From positions 372,001-436,000 of the forward strand of contig JAHDYR010000066.1 of assembly GCA_019828565.1 (NCBI GenBank): a stretch of 64,000 nucleotides of DNA, read 5' to 3'. The DNA comes from Carpediemonas membranifera. Taxonomy: Eukaryota > Fornicata. The position numbers and the translations under genes are program-made. The stretch's first letter is position 1. Every line of letters starts with the position of its first letter. The notes below the pieces were generated by a model that saw nothing but the letters and a program-made list of their open reading frames with translations, had not been told where the DNA came from and did no database searches. Positions 10,217 to 20,203 of this stretch are shown one piece after another.

Positions 10217-11974
10217 TCAGAATGGTTTGCCGACCGTTGATCTAGTGGAGATGACGCCCCTTGTTGTCAGCGACGATGGCGTCCCTGATGCTATCTGCAG
10301 CGGCGCCACTGTGCGGCTGAAGGGCACGCTGGGCGTCCTCGAGTATGGCCGCCCCATCGCACTCATCGGCCTAGGGGTGGTCGACGCCAGCGCCATTGCT
10401 CGTCTCTGCGCCGTCCGCGCGGAATCCGGCCTTGCCCCAACTGTCATGGACATTGACCGCGGTGTGGCTGGACCCGGTGAAGCTGCCAGGCGGGGGGTGC
10501 TCGCAAGGCTGGGCGTCATCCGGCCCTGAGTGGGAAGTGCTCGGGCCGGCGTCCGGGTCACCGTGCGGGGTGTCTGCCTCGGAGTCATCGGTTGGCTGGC
10601 AGCGGGGGTGGCGTGACCGTGCCCCGCCAGCGCTGAGAGCCGCTGGGTAGCATACCGCACAAGGACTGGGACGTACCAATCAAATGATTCGAATGTCAGA
10701 CGGACGGCTGGGAAGATGGCCACCGTCCGCTTCTGGTCGGCGATAAATGGCAGGTATTCGGCAACCTTGGTGATGTCACGGACGCCAAGCTTGTCCGACG
10801 CCATCTGCTTCGCCGTCATTGTGGACAGCGGCGTGGCTGAAGGCGGTGGCGGACGCTGGGGCGAGGCGCCCTGCATCGGTGTCGCCCGGAGGAAACGGCG
10901 GAAGCGGTCTGCCGCGAGCAGCCTGTCCCGTCCAATGTCGGCAGCGAGGGCGAGGAGATACTGGCCGACGATGGTGGCGTTCTTCTCGTTCGTTGGAATC
11001 GACTCCAACCTCGATGCTGCGTCCGGTCTGGCCACGCCTCTGGCCAATTCCAGGGCAACCGACATGATGACCTTCACGGCATCCAGCTCCTTGGGAAGCG
11101 ACTGGTATGCGACGAGAGCCGCCGCGAAGTTCCCGCTAATCTCGTGGGACACCGCCGTGTTGACGGCCAGCGGCAGCAGCATCGCGTGTTCGGTCCCGAA
11201 GTGGTGGCTCTGCTGCAAACAGTCCTTGAATATCGCTGCGGCGTCAGCAGGCCTGGCGTTCCCCAGGAGTACGAAGGCCTGGTGGGCCCTCAGGGGGACG
11301 GCCAGCGCCTCTGGAGGCTGCCCCGGTATGCAGTGGGAGAGCACCTCGCGGGCCTTGTCCAGGTGCTCTGTCATGCGGGCGATGTCCAACCTGTGGATGC
11401 CACACAGGACCATGTGAATGTGGAAGGGCAGCAGGGTCGCCTCGTAGCCCGGTGGGATCCGGTCAAGCGCACGGGTCGCGCAGATCATCGCCTTCTCTGG
11501 CTGGTGAAGTGCCATGTGGCACACCGCTCGGTGGTACCATCCCGCGGGAATGTCGGGGTTGGCGGGCTCACCAAAGGCCTGGATCGACGCACGCTGGAAG
11601 TTACCGAAAAGGTGGAGCGCCTGGGTGAACATCTTATGGTCCATGAGATGCCGGGCACTTATGTACGCCGTGTTGCTGGCTGTGACGGGGTCGAGCTCCT
11701 GTCCTTCATCTAGGGCATAACGCCGAAGATTCCCTCGAATCGAAAAACAACCCTTAAGGAACTGCGTCCGCCGTTCCCGGGATACTGTTTGGCATTCACG
11801 CGAGTGACGCTTCCAGCTCTGCGCGGCGTGCTCTTCACAGCAGTAAAACACCTTGAAGCACCGGAAACACTGAACAGAGACATCGGTGGACCCACAGCTT
11901 TCACATTCGATAACTACTGGTTCCTCTGTGTCTCTAGATTGCCCCCTTTTCTTCGGTGGGGCGCTAATTGGCAT
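10217..11974 (-). CDS. MYND zinc-finger protein with TPR-like helical region
   Basis: A 585-residue protein from the ATG at 11974. Near the N-terminus (residues ~24-60) is a MYND finger with the expected Cys/His spacing: CESC, then CFRCFKVFYCCEEH and WKRHSREC. MYND fingers bind proline-rich partners. The central ~350 residues are alpha-helical with repeated paired helices that look like degenerate TPRs (for example LRAHQAFVLLGNARPADAAA). The C-terminal ~150 residues are rich in Thr, Pro, Arg and Met and probably disordered (repeated TPR, TPA and MTP motifs). No SET domain is seen, so this is not a SMYD-type methyltransferase. It is probably a protein-protein adaptor. A short frame on the + strand at 10185-10529 overlaps the 3' end and is treated as a shadow. 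Confidence 0.75.
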   Translation of the reverse strand: MPISAPPKKRGQSRDTEEPVVIECESCGSTDVSVQCFRCFKVFYCCEEHAAQSWKRHSRECQTVSRERRTQFLKGCFSIRGNLRRYALDEGQELDPVTASNTAYISARHLMDHKMFTQALHLFGNFQRASIQAFGEPANPDIPAGWYHRAVCHMALHQPEKAMICATRALDRIPPGYEATLLPFHIHMVLCGIHRLDIARMTEHLDKAREVLSHCIPGQPPEALAVPLRAHQAFVLLGNARPADAAAIFKDCLQQSHHFGTEHAMLLPLAVNTAVSHEISGNFAAALVAYQSLPKELDAVKVIMSVALELARGVARPDAASRLESIPTNEKNATIVGQYLLALAADIGRDRLLAADRFRRFLRATPMQGASPQRPPPPSATPLSTMTAKQMASDKLGVRDITKVAEYLPFIADQKRTVAIFPAVRLTFESFDWYVPVLVRYATQRLSALAGHGHATPAASQPMTPRQTPRTVTRTPARALPTQGRMTPSLASTPRLAASPGPATPRSMSMTVGARPDSARTAQRRAMALASTTPRPMSAMGRPYSRTPSVPFSRTVAPLQIASGTPSSLTTRGVISTRSTVGKPF

Positions 11975-12356
11975 TATACACAAGAGAAATTCAGAATTTT
12001 CGCTGAGCGAATCTGTTTCTGATCGGCAAAATATCCCAATCTTTCCACATCAAGGCGAGGAACCCTTGTGTGTCTTTCTCGTCCTCTACTACTTCTTGGA
12101 ACTGGATGACATTGGCGAGTCCCCCCTTCCGGTCATTACCGGCCAACATCGCGATGGCGATCTTCATATGACGTGCTTTACAACTGAACGGACCATGGCC
12201 ACATGGGATGGGACCATGGGGGCTGGGATCCCCAGTAATGTAATCGCCATTCGACAGATCAATTGATCAGACGACGAGACATGGCGGACCGGGGAGTCCA
12301 GAGCCATCCTTGTTGGTGGCACCAAACTGTCTACTACGACTCTCCGCGCATCCCAG

Positions 12357-12766
12357 CTACCCGGTGTGCTTTATCTGGATGTTGTGCTTGAGCATGAATT
12401 CCGCCAATGTCTGCTCGCGCGCCTTAAGGTCGCCGATCAGCTGGGTCTCAATCTGCTTCAGCTTGTCCCTGTTGGCCTGCAGGAAGGGGCGGACTGTGCC
12501 CACGGTGCCCTTCTGGAGGATGTCTCCACTCTGCCTCATGCAGGTGCGGTCTTCGGGGAGATCAACAAGCTCGCGGAGTACGTGGCTGTGTAAAAAATAC
12601 AAAATGCTGTGCTCGTCCTCACAAAAGATCAAGCAGCGGCAGAAACGAACTCGTGCTCGGAAACTTGTGCTGAGATTTCGGTAGCGCGATTCCTAAGGTT
12701 CTCTACAATATCATTAAGTTTGTGGTACTCGCCAACAATCTTGTTACGCTCCTCGTCGCTGCTCAT
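12357..12766 (-). CDS. PFDN2: Prefoldin subunit 2 (two exons)
   Basis: A subunit of the hexameric prefoldin chaperone that passes nascent actin and tubulin to the CCT chaperonin. Exon 1 is 12651-12766, the intron is 12586-12650 (65 nt, GTTCGT...TTTTTACACAG) and exon 2 is 12357-12585, giving 114 residues. The junction reads SEHDHVLRELVDLPEDRTC. It lines up residue by residue with the family pattern EHxxVxxxLxxxxxxRxC, which confirms the splice choice. The beta-type coiled coil is visible: an N-terminal helix (EYHKLNDIVENLRNRATEI), the hairpin RQSGDILQKGTVGTVRPFL, and a C-terminal helix ending EFMLKHNI. Without splicing, an in-frame TGA interrupts the frame. The ATG at 12766 is the natural start. 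Confidence 0.88.
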
Positions 12767-13025
12767 GGCCTGTTCTCGACGCTGAATATTTCGGCTAAAC
12801 TGCGAAAAATTGTCCGACTCATAGTGAGGAGACCAAGAGCGAGGTTGGAATGCGGTCGCCTCACTTGGCTCTTGTGCTCACGGTCGTTCTTAACTTTTTC
12901 TTCTGTGCAAGAACTTGTCTCGCCTGATTGACAAGTGAGCTCAGGGATCAGCCGATCCACAGCTGGCACGACTCCAGAACTGTCAACAACATGACCCATG
13001 GAGTTTATGAGAGCGGTAGCATGGC

Positions 13026-14504
13026 TCAGCTCCATCCCAGATGCGCCTTGCACACCAGGTCATTGCATGCAGGGGGGAATGAGTAGACGTTCTGTCCGTA
13101 CTTGTCGGCGGGGGATGTGAGGACCTCGATCAGGGCGATAACGATACTCGCCAACTTGATAGAGCCACTGACGCTGTTGTCCCGGCATGCACTGGGAATC
13201 GGCAGGCCGCCCGACACAACAACCACGAACCAGCCCGACTTCCCCGAGACGTGTTCGACTCCGTGGCGCAGTTTAGCGCATTGCCGGCCCTGCTTGAGCT
13301 CCTCGATGGGGAGGACGCGGTGGCCGGTGGGGCTCACGTTGATGATCACCGCCCCGCACTTTAGCTTCCTCAGTGTCGACGCAGACACCTGCGCGGCCTT
13401 CTGCCCGCCTGTCGCCGCGATGAGGAGGTCCGTGGTTGCCGCCACCTTGCCCAGCTCGACGAGCTCAAACCCCGCGATCTTCGCCTCTATCGCGTGCACC
13501 GGATTGACTTCCGAGACGGTGACAATCGATCCCGCAGACCGCAGTGTGGTCGCGGCAAGCTTGCCGGCCGGGCCGAAGCCTACGATGTGTACGTGGGCGC
13601 CACCAAAGGCGAAGTCTGACCGTGCTGTCTTGACAACAGACAGCACAGCGTCGGCGGTGTGGGGGTAGACGAACGAGGCGAAGACAGTGGACGACGAGAG
13701 ATCCATGACGGCGTGCGGCAGGTCGAACCGGCTGATGTCGGCCGAGTGGCGAGCGGCCGGGTCGGTGCATATGACCGGGATGGCCTTGTTGCCCCGCACC
13801 CGGTTGATCCGTCCCATGGTTGCCATGGCCTCGATCGAGTCGACGACGACGGCATGGGCGGGTGATCCATCGATGCCACCGATGACGGCCTCGCGCATCA
13901 TCGTGTCGGCCAGATCGGCTGATACTTGTAGAGGCGCTGGGAATGCGTGGACGCCCTCCGCGGCCGTGTTGAGAGCCATGCCGACCTCTTCGTCGAACTT
14001 CCCCGTCGGCGGGGGGCATATTGCAACGTGCTCGGCCCCAAGGTCGAGCAGGACCTCGGCCAGCACGGCGGAGGCCGGACTCACCTCGGTCAGCAGCGTG
14101 ATGCGGGCGGGAGCACCTCCGTGGGCCCTCAGGTTGGCCAGATAGCCGTGATACCTCGTCACAAGATGTGGCACGGATGCCAGCAGAGCCCTCTTCTCAC
14201 TGATACGGTAGTCTCCGGTCTCTTCAGGCGGCCTGGCGCCGTTGTGCGCCATGGGGGAGTACAGAGTCTTGGTGCTCTTCGCGACGACGGACTTGATGCC
14301 CATCCTGCCTGTGTGCATCAGCTTAGACGCCGGTCCTCGCTTCCTCTTCTCGATCATCGTCGACGTGGGCGTTGGCGGCGAGGAGCTGATGACATCCGCG
14401 TCGTCCATCACCAGCTGGGCTTCACGGAGACGGGAGCCCACCTTGGGGGAGTATACGGTATTCTGGGGTATTGGAATGCTAGCCTCGTGGCCGATATCGG
14501 ACAT
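13026..14504 (-). CDS. Divergent adenosylhomocysteinase-like NAD-binding protein
   Basis: A 492-residue protein from the ATG at 14504. The first ~90 residues are low-complexity. The rest follows the S-adenosylhomocysteine hydrolase fold: an N-terminal substrate half (LTEVSPASAVLAEVLLDLGAE), then a Rossmann half with HVHIVGFGPAGKLAATTLRSAG and VSEVNPVHAIEAKIAGFELV. DLLIAATGGQK comes next, corresponding to the family's DIFVTATGN segment. The usual C-terminal tail with conserved Lys/Tyr that closes over NAD is not recognisable, and the catalytic Asp/Glu/Lys/Asn run is not evident. It may therefore be a regulatory or pseudo-enzyme, like the AHCYL proteins of animals. Fold confidence is good; enzymatic activity is doubtful. 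Confidence 0.65.
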   Translation of the reverse strand: MSDIGHEASIPIPQNTVYSPKVGSRLREAQLVMDDADVISSSPPTPTSTMIEKRKRGPASKLMHTGRMGIKSVVAKSTKTLYSPMAHNGARPPEETGDYRISEKRALLASVPHLVTRYHGYLANLRAHGGAPARITLLTEVSPASAVLAEVLLDLGAEHVAICPPPTGKFDEEVGMALNTAAEGVHAFPAPLQVSADLADTMMREAVIGGIDGSPAHAVVVDSIEAMATMGRINRVRGNKAIPVICTDPAARHSADISRFDLPHAVMDLSSSTVFASFVYPHTADAVLSVVKTARSDFAFGGAHVHIVGFGPAGKLAATTLRSAGSIVTVSEVNPVHAIEAKIAGFELVELGKVAATTDLLIAATGGQKAAQVSASTLRKLKCGAVIINVSPTGHRVLPIEELKQGRQCAKLRHGVEHVSGKSGWFVVVVSGGLPIPSACRDNSVSGSIKLASIVIALIEVLTSPADKYGQNVYSFPPACNDLVCKAHLGWS

Positions 14505-14602
14505 TTTGCGTGGTTCTTCGCTCAATCATCGCATTCGCATTCTGCTTCTTTCGTGCAAACCGCACAAGATGAAAATTGTGAAATGTACGTTTACTCTTGA
14601 AC

Positions 14603-15745
14603 TTAGATAAGGGGCTCGTCGCCGTCAACAACGTTGTACCCGCCCGCTAGGTCGACCTCAGGCGCGACAACGGGAGCAGAGGGGGCCTCGACCTCGTCGG
14701 TGGAGGCAACCGCGCCGCTGTCGTCACGAAGTTGGGAGGGCTCTGAGTATTCGGCCGCAGTGAGGCTGGTGAAGTCCGTGGTGGGCACGTCGGCCTCCAG
14801 ATCGCCAGCACCACCGGGCATGAGGAAGATCTCGCCGTGGGCGATGACGTTCATGGCGCCGAGGAAGGGACCCGTCCCGGCGACGAAGAGGACCACGATG
14901 ATGTCATAAATGACGACAAAGACGGTGTACACGAAGACACCGCCGACCGTGTGCATGGGGTCGGTCTCAGTAATGCGGCCGAGCAGGAACATGAAGATTA
15001 TCTGGAAGATCATGACTACGACGATGACAGAGACGCAGGCGACAACCGATGCGATCCAAGCGCCCCAGGTGAGGAGGGTGACCTGCCAGTTGCGGACGGC
15101 GGCCATGGCGGAGACCTTGACGTGGGAGAGGAAGTCGGGGGTCTTCTGCTCAGCAGACAGCAGGAACCAGTGGGGGAAGGTGAAGAAGGGCACGACGACG
15201 GGGGGGATCCAGAAGATGAACAGACCGACGACGGGGACGCCGAAGAGAAGGGAGGCCGTCAGCAGGATGGTGAAGCCGACGCTGACCCAGAAGGTAGCAA
15301 GGTAGGAGCCCATGTTCGAGGCGGGGGTGAGGTAAAAGTCCTTGAGGGTCAGCTTCTCGCCCTTGGCGATGCGGAGCATGCAGACTGTGGCGGAACAATA
15401 GAGGTAGTGGCCGAGAAGGCTAGTCACAACTACCACGATGAAACGGACAAAGCCGTTGAGCACTTCGAGGGCGACGTCAAGGTCGATCATGAAGTGGGCA
15501 CGGGCGGTAATCTCCTGGAGAACGCCCTTGACCATCTCGAAGAAGATGAATGACATGAACGAGATGATAACGATAAAAGCAGCCGTGAAACCGTACAGGA
15601 AGAACCAATCGATGACGCCAGTGCCGATGGGCCCGTTCTTGAGAACGCGGATGATTTTTTCGAAATCAGCGACGTCTCCAATGCTTACACGCTTGATGTC
15701 GTCAGTTGAACTGACGGCCTTGTCGCGGAATACGGCAGAGCTCAT
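14603..15745 (-). CDS. Multipass membrane protein of unknown family
   Basis: A 380-residue protein with about six hydrophobic segments, including GFTAAFIVIISFMSFIFF, FIVVVVTSLLGHYLY, FGVPVVGLFIFWIPPVVVPF, ASVVACVSVIVVVMIF and TVFVVIYDIIVVLFVAG. The N-terminus (~40 residues) and the C-terminal ~80 residues, acidic and Val/Ala-rich, would be cytosolic or lumenal tails. The ATG at 15745 is clear, and the stop is followed shortly by GAGTAAAC. Shape and length would allow a transporter or an organelle-shaping protein, but no signature motif was recognised. Confidence 0.75.
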   Translation of the reverse strand: MSSAVFRDKAVSSTDDIKRVSIGDVADFEKIIRVLKNGPIGTGVIDWFFLYGFTAAFIVIISFMSFIFFEMVKGVLQEITARAHFMIDLDVALEVLNGFVRFIVVVVTSLLGHYLYCSATVCMLRIAKGEKLTLKDFYLTPASNMGSYLATFWVSVGFTILLTASLLFGVPVVGLFIFWIPPVVVPFFTFPHWFLLSAEQKTPDFLSHVKVSAMAAVRNWQVTLLTWGAWIASVVACVSVIVVVMIFQIIFMFLLGRITETDPMHTVGGVFVYTVFVVIYDIIVVLFVAGTGPFLGAMNVIAHGEIFLMPGGAGDLEADVPTTDFTSLTAAEYSEPSQLRDDSGAVASTDEVEAPSAPVVAPEVDLAGGYNVVDGDEPLI

Positions 15746-16068
15746 TGTTTGGCCGTGTTTTGTCGAGAAAAATTAAGACGGAATTTAAGCCGGAATCTCG
15801 ATCTCATCAATTAGCTCTTTCTGGTTGTAGAGCGGCAGGGTTAATAGTTCACTGCGGATCGCAGCGGTCAGCCCGTGTCAGGAAGGCCGACGACATTGCC
15901 TGCCGTGGGTCTCCGGTCGACACTGACAAACTATCTCCAGCCGTGTGACTCGAAACGTATAGTTCGGGACAAATGGAGTCATGGCGCACACAAAGATCGG
16001 TCAAATTCCTTCCATATTGAGTCAACGCTGGTCCAACTGATGACACCTACAATGTTACTTTTATCTCA

Positions 16069-17673
16069 CTATTCCGGCTTCCACTTGAGGATGGGCTTGC
16101 GGGCCGCACCAGCCTCGTCGCACCGCCTGACGGGCGTGTGCATGGGAGTGGCATGCATCTCGGCGACGTCAGCCTCGGCGGCGTGAGCCTTCTGGGCGAG
16201 GCCGACGACACTCTTGGCGAACCCATCGAGCGATGTGATAGGCTCGCTCTCGGTCGGCTCGATGAGCATGGCGCCCGAGACGACGAGGGGGAAGTAGACC
16301 GTCGGGGGGTGGTGGCCCTCGTCGAGGAGGCCCTTGGCGATGTCCATGGTCGTGACGGACGTGCCCTTGAGGTGGTGGTCTGACATGACACACTCGTGGA
16401 GGCAGTTGGTGTCGCCGAACGGGGCCGACACACCGCCCTCCATCAGCTGGTGTTGCAGGTAGTTGGCGTTCAGGATGGCGTCGCGGGACGACTGGGTGAT
16501 TCCCTCCCCGCCGAGCGCCATGATGTACGCCAGCGCCCGGATCATGATGCCGACCTGGCCGGCGAAGCCCTTGACGCGGCCGAGGGATGTCTCGGGGGCC
16601 TCGTCCTCCTCCATGAGATGGTACGTGCCGTCGGGGTTCTTGACGACCTTGGGCATGGGACAGTATGGCGCGAGGAGCTCAGAGAAGACCACCGGGCCGG
16701 CACCGGGGCCACCACCGCCGTGGGGCGTGGAGAACGTCTTGTGGAGGTTGATATGCATGGCGTCGACGCCGAAGTCGTGGACGAGAGCGTTGCCCATGAG
16801 GGCGTTGAGGTTGGCGCCGTCCATGTAGAAGTAGCCGCCCTGCTCGTGGATGAGGTCCGCCATGTTCTTGATCTCGCTCTCGAAGATGCCGAGGGTGTTG
16901 GGGTTGGTCAGCATCATGCCGGCGACCTTGCCCTCGTACTTCTCGAGGATGGCCTTGAACGCGTCCATGTCGACGGTGCCCTCTTTGTTAGCCTGCACCG
17001 AGACGACCTTGAAGCCGCACATCACAGCGGAGGCGGGGTTCGTGCCGTGAGCGGACTCGGGCACGATGATGATGTTACGGCCGTGCTCGCCGCGGTGCAT
17101 CATGGCGGTCTTCATCGCCATCAGGCCGGTGAGCTCGCCGTGGGAGCCGGCGGCGGGGGCAAGGGTGATTTCCGGCATGCCGGTAATAGTCTTCAGAGCC
17201 TCGCCGAGCTCGTACATGACCTGGAGGATGCCCTGGACGGTGCCCTCGGGCTGGTTGGGGTGGATGTTGGCAAGGCCGTCGAGACGGGCGACCTTCTCGT
17301 TGACACGGGGGTTGTACTTCATGCTGCGTGAGGATGTGGGGAAGTACGAACGTGCAGGATCCGAGGGGGTAGATTCCAGTGTCGATGGAGTAGTTCTTGC
17401 TCGAGAGGGTGACGTAGTGGCGCATCACCTGAGGCTCAGAGAGCTCGGGGAGGCCGATGCTCTCTGTACGCTGAAGGCCACCAAGACGGCCGTTAACACA
17501 GCACTCTCCGAAGCGATGGGGCTCGCAACGCGTGCCACAGAGTTGAGGAAGCGTCGATTCGAAGCTGTGTAAGACGCTGAACGGTACCCGATAATTCCAC
17601 CAAAATGGAAACGGAATGAAGCATACAGAAGGGGAACAGCAACGTTCAGGCCGCGGGAGACAGCGAGAGACAT
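16069..17673 (-). CDS. gcvPB: Glycine dehydrogenase (decarboxylating) subunit 2 (three exons)
   Basis: The PLP-carrying half of the two-subunit P-protein of the glycine cleavage system. It decarboxylates glycine and passes aminomethyl to the H-protein. The C-terminal exon (16069-17323) contains the PLP-lysine segment [20 protein letters not shown] and [18 protein letters not shown] 28-nt intron at 17324-17351 (GTTCGT...CTCACGCAG) splits PLGSC-T-MKYNPR, a near-invariant block. A further short intron is likely near 17568-17590 (GTACCG...CTTACACAG, 23 nt). Removing it puts [13 protein letters not shown] in frame with an N-terminus starting [20 protein letters not shown]. That N-terminus is basic, Ser/Ala-rich and lacks acids, like a presequence for a mitochondrion-related organelle. 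Exon 1 is the least certain part. Two-subunit GcvP is otherwise mainly bacterial or archaeal and known from some anaerobic protists. Confidence 0.9.
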
Positions 17674-17889
17674 GATCTGTCTGTGTTTGATGAGCGTTTT
17701 GTCTCCAGGAATCTGGAGGACCTATCTATATCAGAAGATCCAATTCGAGTCACTCGCGGCCTGTCACCCCAGGTATACCGGCCCATCGAATAGCGCACGG
17801 GGCATGCTTTCGTGCAGACCCGGTTTTGAGTCTGCTAGAGATGATGCTGCGACGGTGCTCAACACGTTAACGAGGTGAGGGGACGCGGG

Positions 17890-18111
17890 ATGGGAGGCAG
17901 GCGCCGCGTGTGGCCACTACTGTTCATGGCTATGCTGGCTGGGGCAAGTGCAGGGCTACCCCGGCCCGCCCTGGCCTGCTGTGACGCGCGACAGAGCTTG
18001 TCACACTGGGAAAGGAACGCCTCACGGATTCCAGAGCTCCGGATAGATCGGCTGGACCTGGGTAATGACTCCAGCCATTGTACATGGAGGAGAGGTGTTC
18101 TTGCGTCCTGA
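17890..18111 (+). CDS. Possible small secreted protein (doubtful)
   Basis: A 73-codon frame from an ATG at 17890. It begins with a signal-peptide-like sequence: three Arg, then WPLLFMAMLAGASAG, with a plausible cleavage before or after the Leu/Pro/Ala stretch. The remainder is short and Cys/Ser-containing without a known domain. It occupies part of a 477-base gap between two oppositely placed minus-strand genes. It may be chance. Confidence 0.2.
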   Translation: MGGRRRVWPLLFMAMLAGASAGLPRPALACCDARQSLSHWERNASRIPELRIDRLDLGNDSSHCTWRRGVLAS

Positions 18112-18150
18112 AGGCCACAGGCTAAGATGTACGATTTAACAGGGCGGGAA

Positions 18151-18747
18151 TTAAAGTTGGCTGAAAATATCTTCCAGCTCGGCCGAGACCTCCTCGGGGG
18201 TGCGATCACCCCTCACGGTGACGACGCGCTCGCGGTAGAGCTCGATCACGGGCATAGTGGTCTCGCGATAGGTGCGGAAGCGCTTGATGATTGACTCCAC
18301 GTTGTCGTCCGTGCGGCCGCTAGTCTTGCCGCGCTCCAGGAGGCGGTCCCTCATGACGTCTTCGGGGACGTCGAGGAAGAGGACGAACTTGCACGTCCCG
18401 ACCATCTTCTCGAAGCACTCGGCCTGCTCGATGGCACGGGGGAAGCCGTCGATGAGGAAGAGCTTCTTCTCGGGGTTCTTGGCCATGGCATTCTGGAGAA
18501 GCTTAACGGTGACCTCGGCGCGGACAATGAGGCCGTTCTTGATCATGTAGCTGATCTCTTCGCCAAGCTCGCTGTTCTTGTCTGCTACCTCCTCACGGAG
18601 AAGATCGCCAGCGCTCAAGTGGCAGATTTCTGGGAAGCGCTTGACCAAAAAGGCGGACTGTGTGCCCTTGCCGCTGCCTGGCCCCCCAAGAACGAATATA
18701 ACATTGGAGTCAGCAAATTTGCTGGCATCAAAAGTGGTATTGGTCAT
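18151..18747 (-). CDS. UMP-CMP kinase
   Basis: A 198-residue nucleoside monophosphate kinase that phosphorylates UMP/CMP (and dCMP) with ATP. The P-loop GGPGSGKGTQ is at residues ~21-30. The NMP-binding part includes LSAGDLLREE and FLIDGFPRAIEQAE. The short LID segment ERGKTSGRTDDNVESIIKRF is the UMP-CMP/AK1 type (GRxDDN), not the long zinc LID of other adenylate kinases. The ATG at 18747 gives the normal family length; the open frame extends upstream to 19086 but that part has no family similarity. UMP-CMP kinase is favoured over AK1 because of the LID sequence. Confidence 0.9.
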   Translation of the reverse strand: MTNTTFDASKFADSNVIFVLGGPGSGKGTQSAFLVKRFPEICHLSAGDLLREEVADKNSELGEEISYMIKNGLIVRAEVTVKLLQNAMAKNPEKKLFLIDGFPRAIEQAECFEKMVGTCKFVLFLDVPEDVMRDRLLERGKTSGRTDDNVESIIKRFRTYRETTMPVIELYRERVVTVRGDRTPEEVSAELEDIFSQL

Positions 18748-19037
18748 TTTCTTGCTCAAATGAGACAGATTCGGTTTGCTTCTCTTCGAGTCAAATCGCA
18801 GTTTAACGACGATTCGAAGTCCGGCCCTCAGAACGCCAGGGGAAGTCCCGTGCACTCGGCCGTGGGCATCGCTGTGACAGCTAAAAATAAAGACAATGAT
18901 CGGATGACCGCCACGTCTATTCTCAGAAGATGGAGCATCAGTGCAGTTCGAGTCAAGACTCACGACGGTGCCCACTAGCGTCCACTGGTAGCATCTCCGC
19001 CCCAGTAACTTTACTACACAATGCGGCCCCCCGCCGC

Positions 19038-19982
19038 TCATCTCCCGCTGACACTTGTCATGGCCCGCCGCGTCATCCGGTTCCACCGCTCGACAGCCTC
19101 GTCCAGTCGAGCCCGCTTCTCCTCGAGCTCGAGGGCCAGCAGCTTGTTGTGCTCTCCCAGCCGGTTGACCTGCTTCTGCAGTGCTGTGGCCCGGGACATG
19201 GTCTCGTCAAGGGCGTCCGCCTTCTCACGCAGCTGCGCCTTGAGCTCCGTGATGGTCGCCTGGCTGACATTGCTGGCTGAGTCCATCTCATCCCTGTACT
19301 TCTGTGCCTCCTTGTCGGCGTTCCCGTGCGCCTTGGCCAAGCTCAGTCGAAGCTCCTCGATGCGGCTCTCTAGCCCCTCGACCTCCTCGCGGTGCTGCTG
19401 CTCCTGGGCCTTGGCCTTGGACTCAACCGCCTCAATCGCTGCATTACTCTGGTCCAGTGCCCGGGCGAGGTTGTTCCTCTCCCCCTCGAGCGCCTGTACC
19501 GTCTGTTCCATCGCTCCGAGCTGGGTCCGAAGGTCCTGGGCGTCCGCCTGGCACTTGGCGATGGTGCTCTGCTGACCCGCCTGGCCCTGGGCGTACTGTG
19601 CATTCTCCTGTGACAGACGGCGAACATCCCCCTCGAGGAGGTTGATGGTGTGCTGGTTCTCCTTGAGGAGGTGATCCCGCTGCATCAGCTCGTCCTTGAG
19701 GTTCTTGAGCATATCGATGCTCTCGTACTGCTGGTGGATTGAGTCCATGTCCTGACCTGTCGCCATAGCAAGCTGCTCCTCCAAATAGAAGTTGCGAAGC
19801 TGCAGAGCAACGAGCTGCTCGTTCAGCCGCTCAATTTCGTCGTGTGTCTGTCTTGCTGTGAATATTGAAGCATCTAGCGACCCATATGTGCCATAATCGT
19901 CAACAGGTGCGCGAGAGCCGTATTCCATGACGGTTTTCTCGCAGATCGTCGTGTCAATCAAAAATTCAAATGATTGAGCCAT
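19038..19982 (-). CDS. Coiled-coil protein with centrosomin-like N-terminal motif
   Basis: A mostly coiled-coil protein of 314 residues from the ATG at 19982; an in-frame ATG at 20147 would add 55 residues of no obvious structure. The segment HDEIERLNEQLVALQLRNFY, then LEEQLA, near residue 45 resembles the CM1/centrosomin motif (ENFxLKxxxxxLEE) that recruits gamma-tubulin complexes. From there to the C-terminus heptads run almost unbroken (LEGERNNLARALDQ, LQKQVNRLGEHNKLLALELE). A role at basal bodies or microtubule organising centres is an inference from that one motif. It is divergent from the Prp4 gene, with about 220 bases between starts. Confidence 0.65.
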   Translation of the reverse strand: MAQSFEFLIDTTICEKTVMEYGSRAPVDDYGTYGSLDASIFTARQTHDEIERLNEQLVALQLRNFYLEEQLAMATGQDMDSIHQQYESIDMLKNLKDELMQRDHLLKENQHTINLLEGDVRRLSQENAQYAQGQAGQQSTIAKCQADAQDLRTQLGAMEQTVQALEGERNNLARALDQSNAAIEAVESKAKAQEQQHREEVEGLESRIEELRLSLAKAHGNADKEAQKYRDEMDSASNVSQATITELKAQLREKADALDETMSRATALQKQVNRLGEHNKLLALELEEKRARLDEAVERWNRMTRRAMTSVSGR

Positions 19983-20203
19983 GGCCGGGGCTAGATCCGT
20001 GGTGGTATCCGCAGTTGCCAGTCCTGAATGTCCAATAAGACGCCTCAACAGTTTCGAGCACCCGCAGTCGGCTGCTTTACTGTCCGCTATTGAGTCAGGC
20101 CAAGCACGGCACAGACCCTTGTACGCCTTGAGCAACGGACTATACATGCGACTGCCGTGAATGTGGCCACCGCGCCTTGTCCGCCCACTCCGGGGTGCAG
20201 TCT

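Noticed and set aside
10185-10529. 114-codon frame on the + strand
   Set aside because: It overlaps the 3' end of the MYND gene in antisense, is Gly/Val/Ala-rich as expected of a shadow, and has no family resemblance.
12763-13053. 96-codon minus-strand frame between prefoldin and the AHCY-like gene
   Set aside because: It overlaps the 3' end of the AHCY-like gene and the prefoldin start, with no recognisable features.
14837-15553. 238-codon Asp/Glu/His-rich frame
   Set aside because: It is the antisense of hydrophobic membrane-helix codons, a classic artefact.
17720-17780. Possible tRNA B-box-like TTCGAGTC
   Set aside because: No matching A-box or cloverleaf could be drawn around it.
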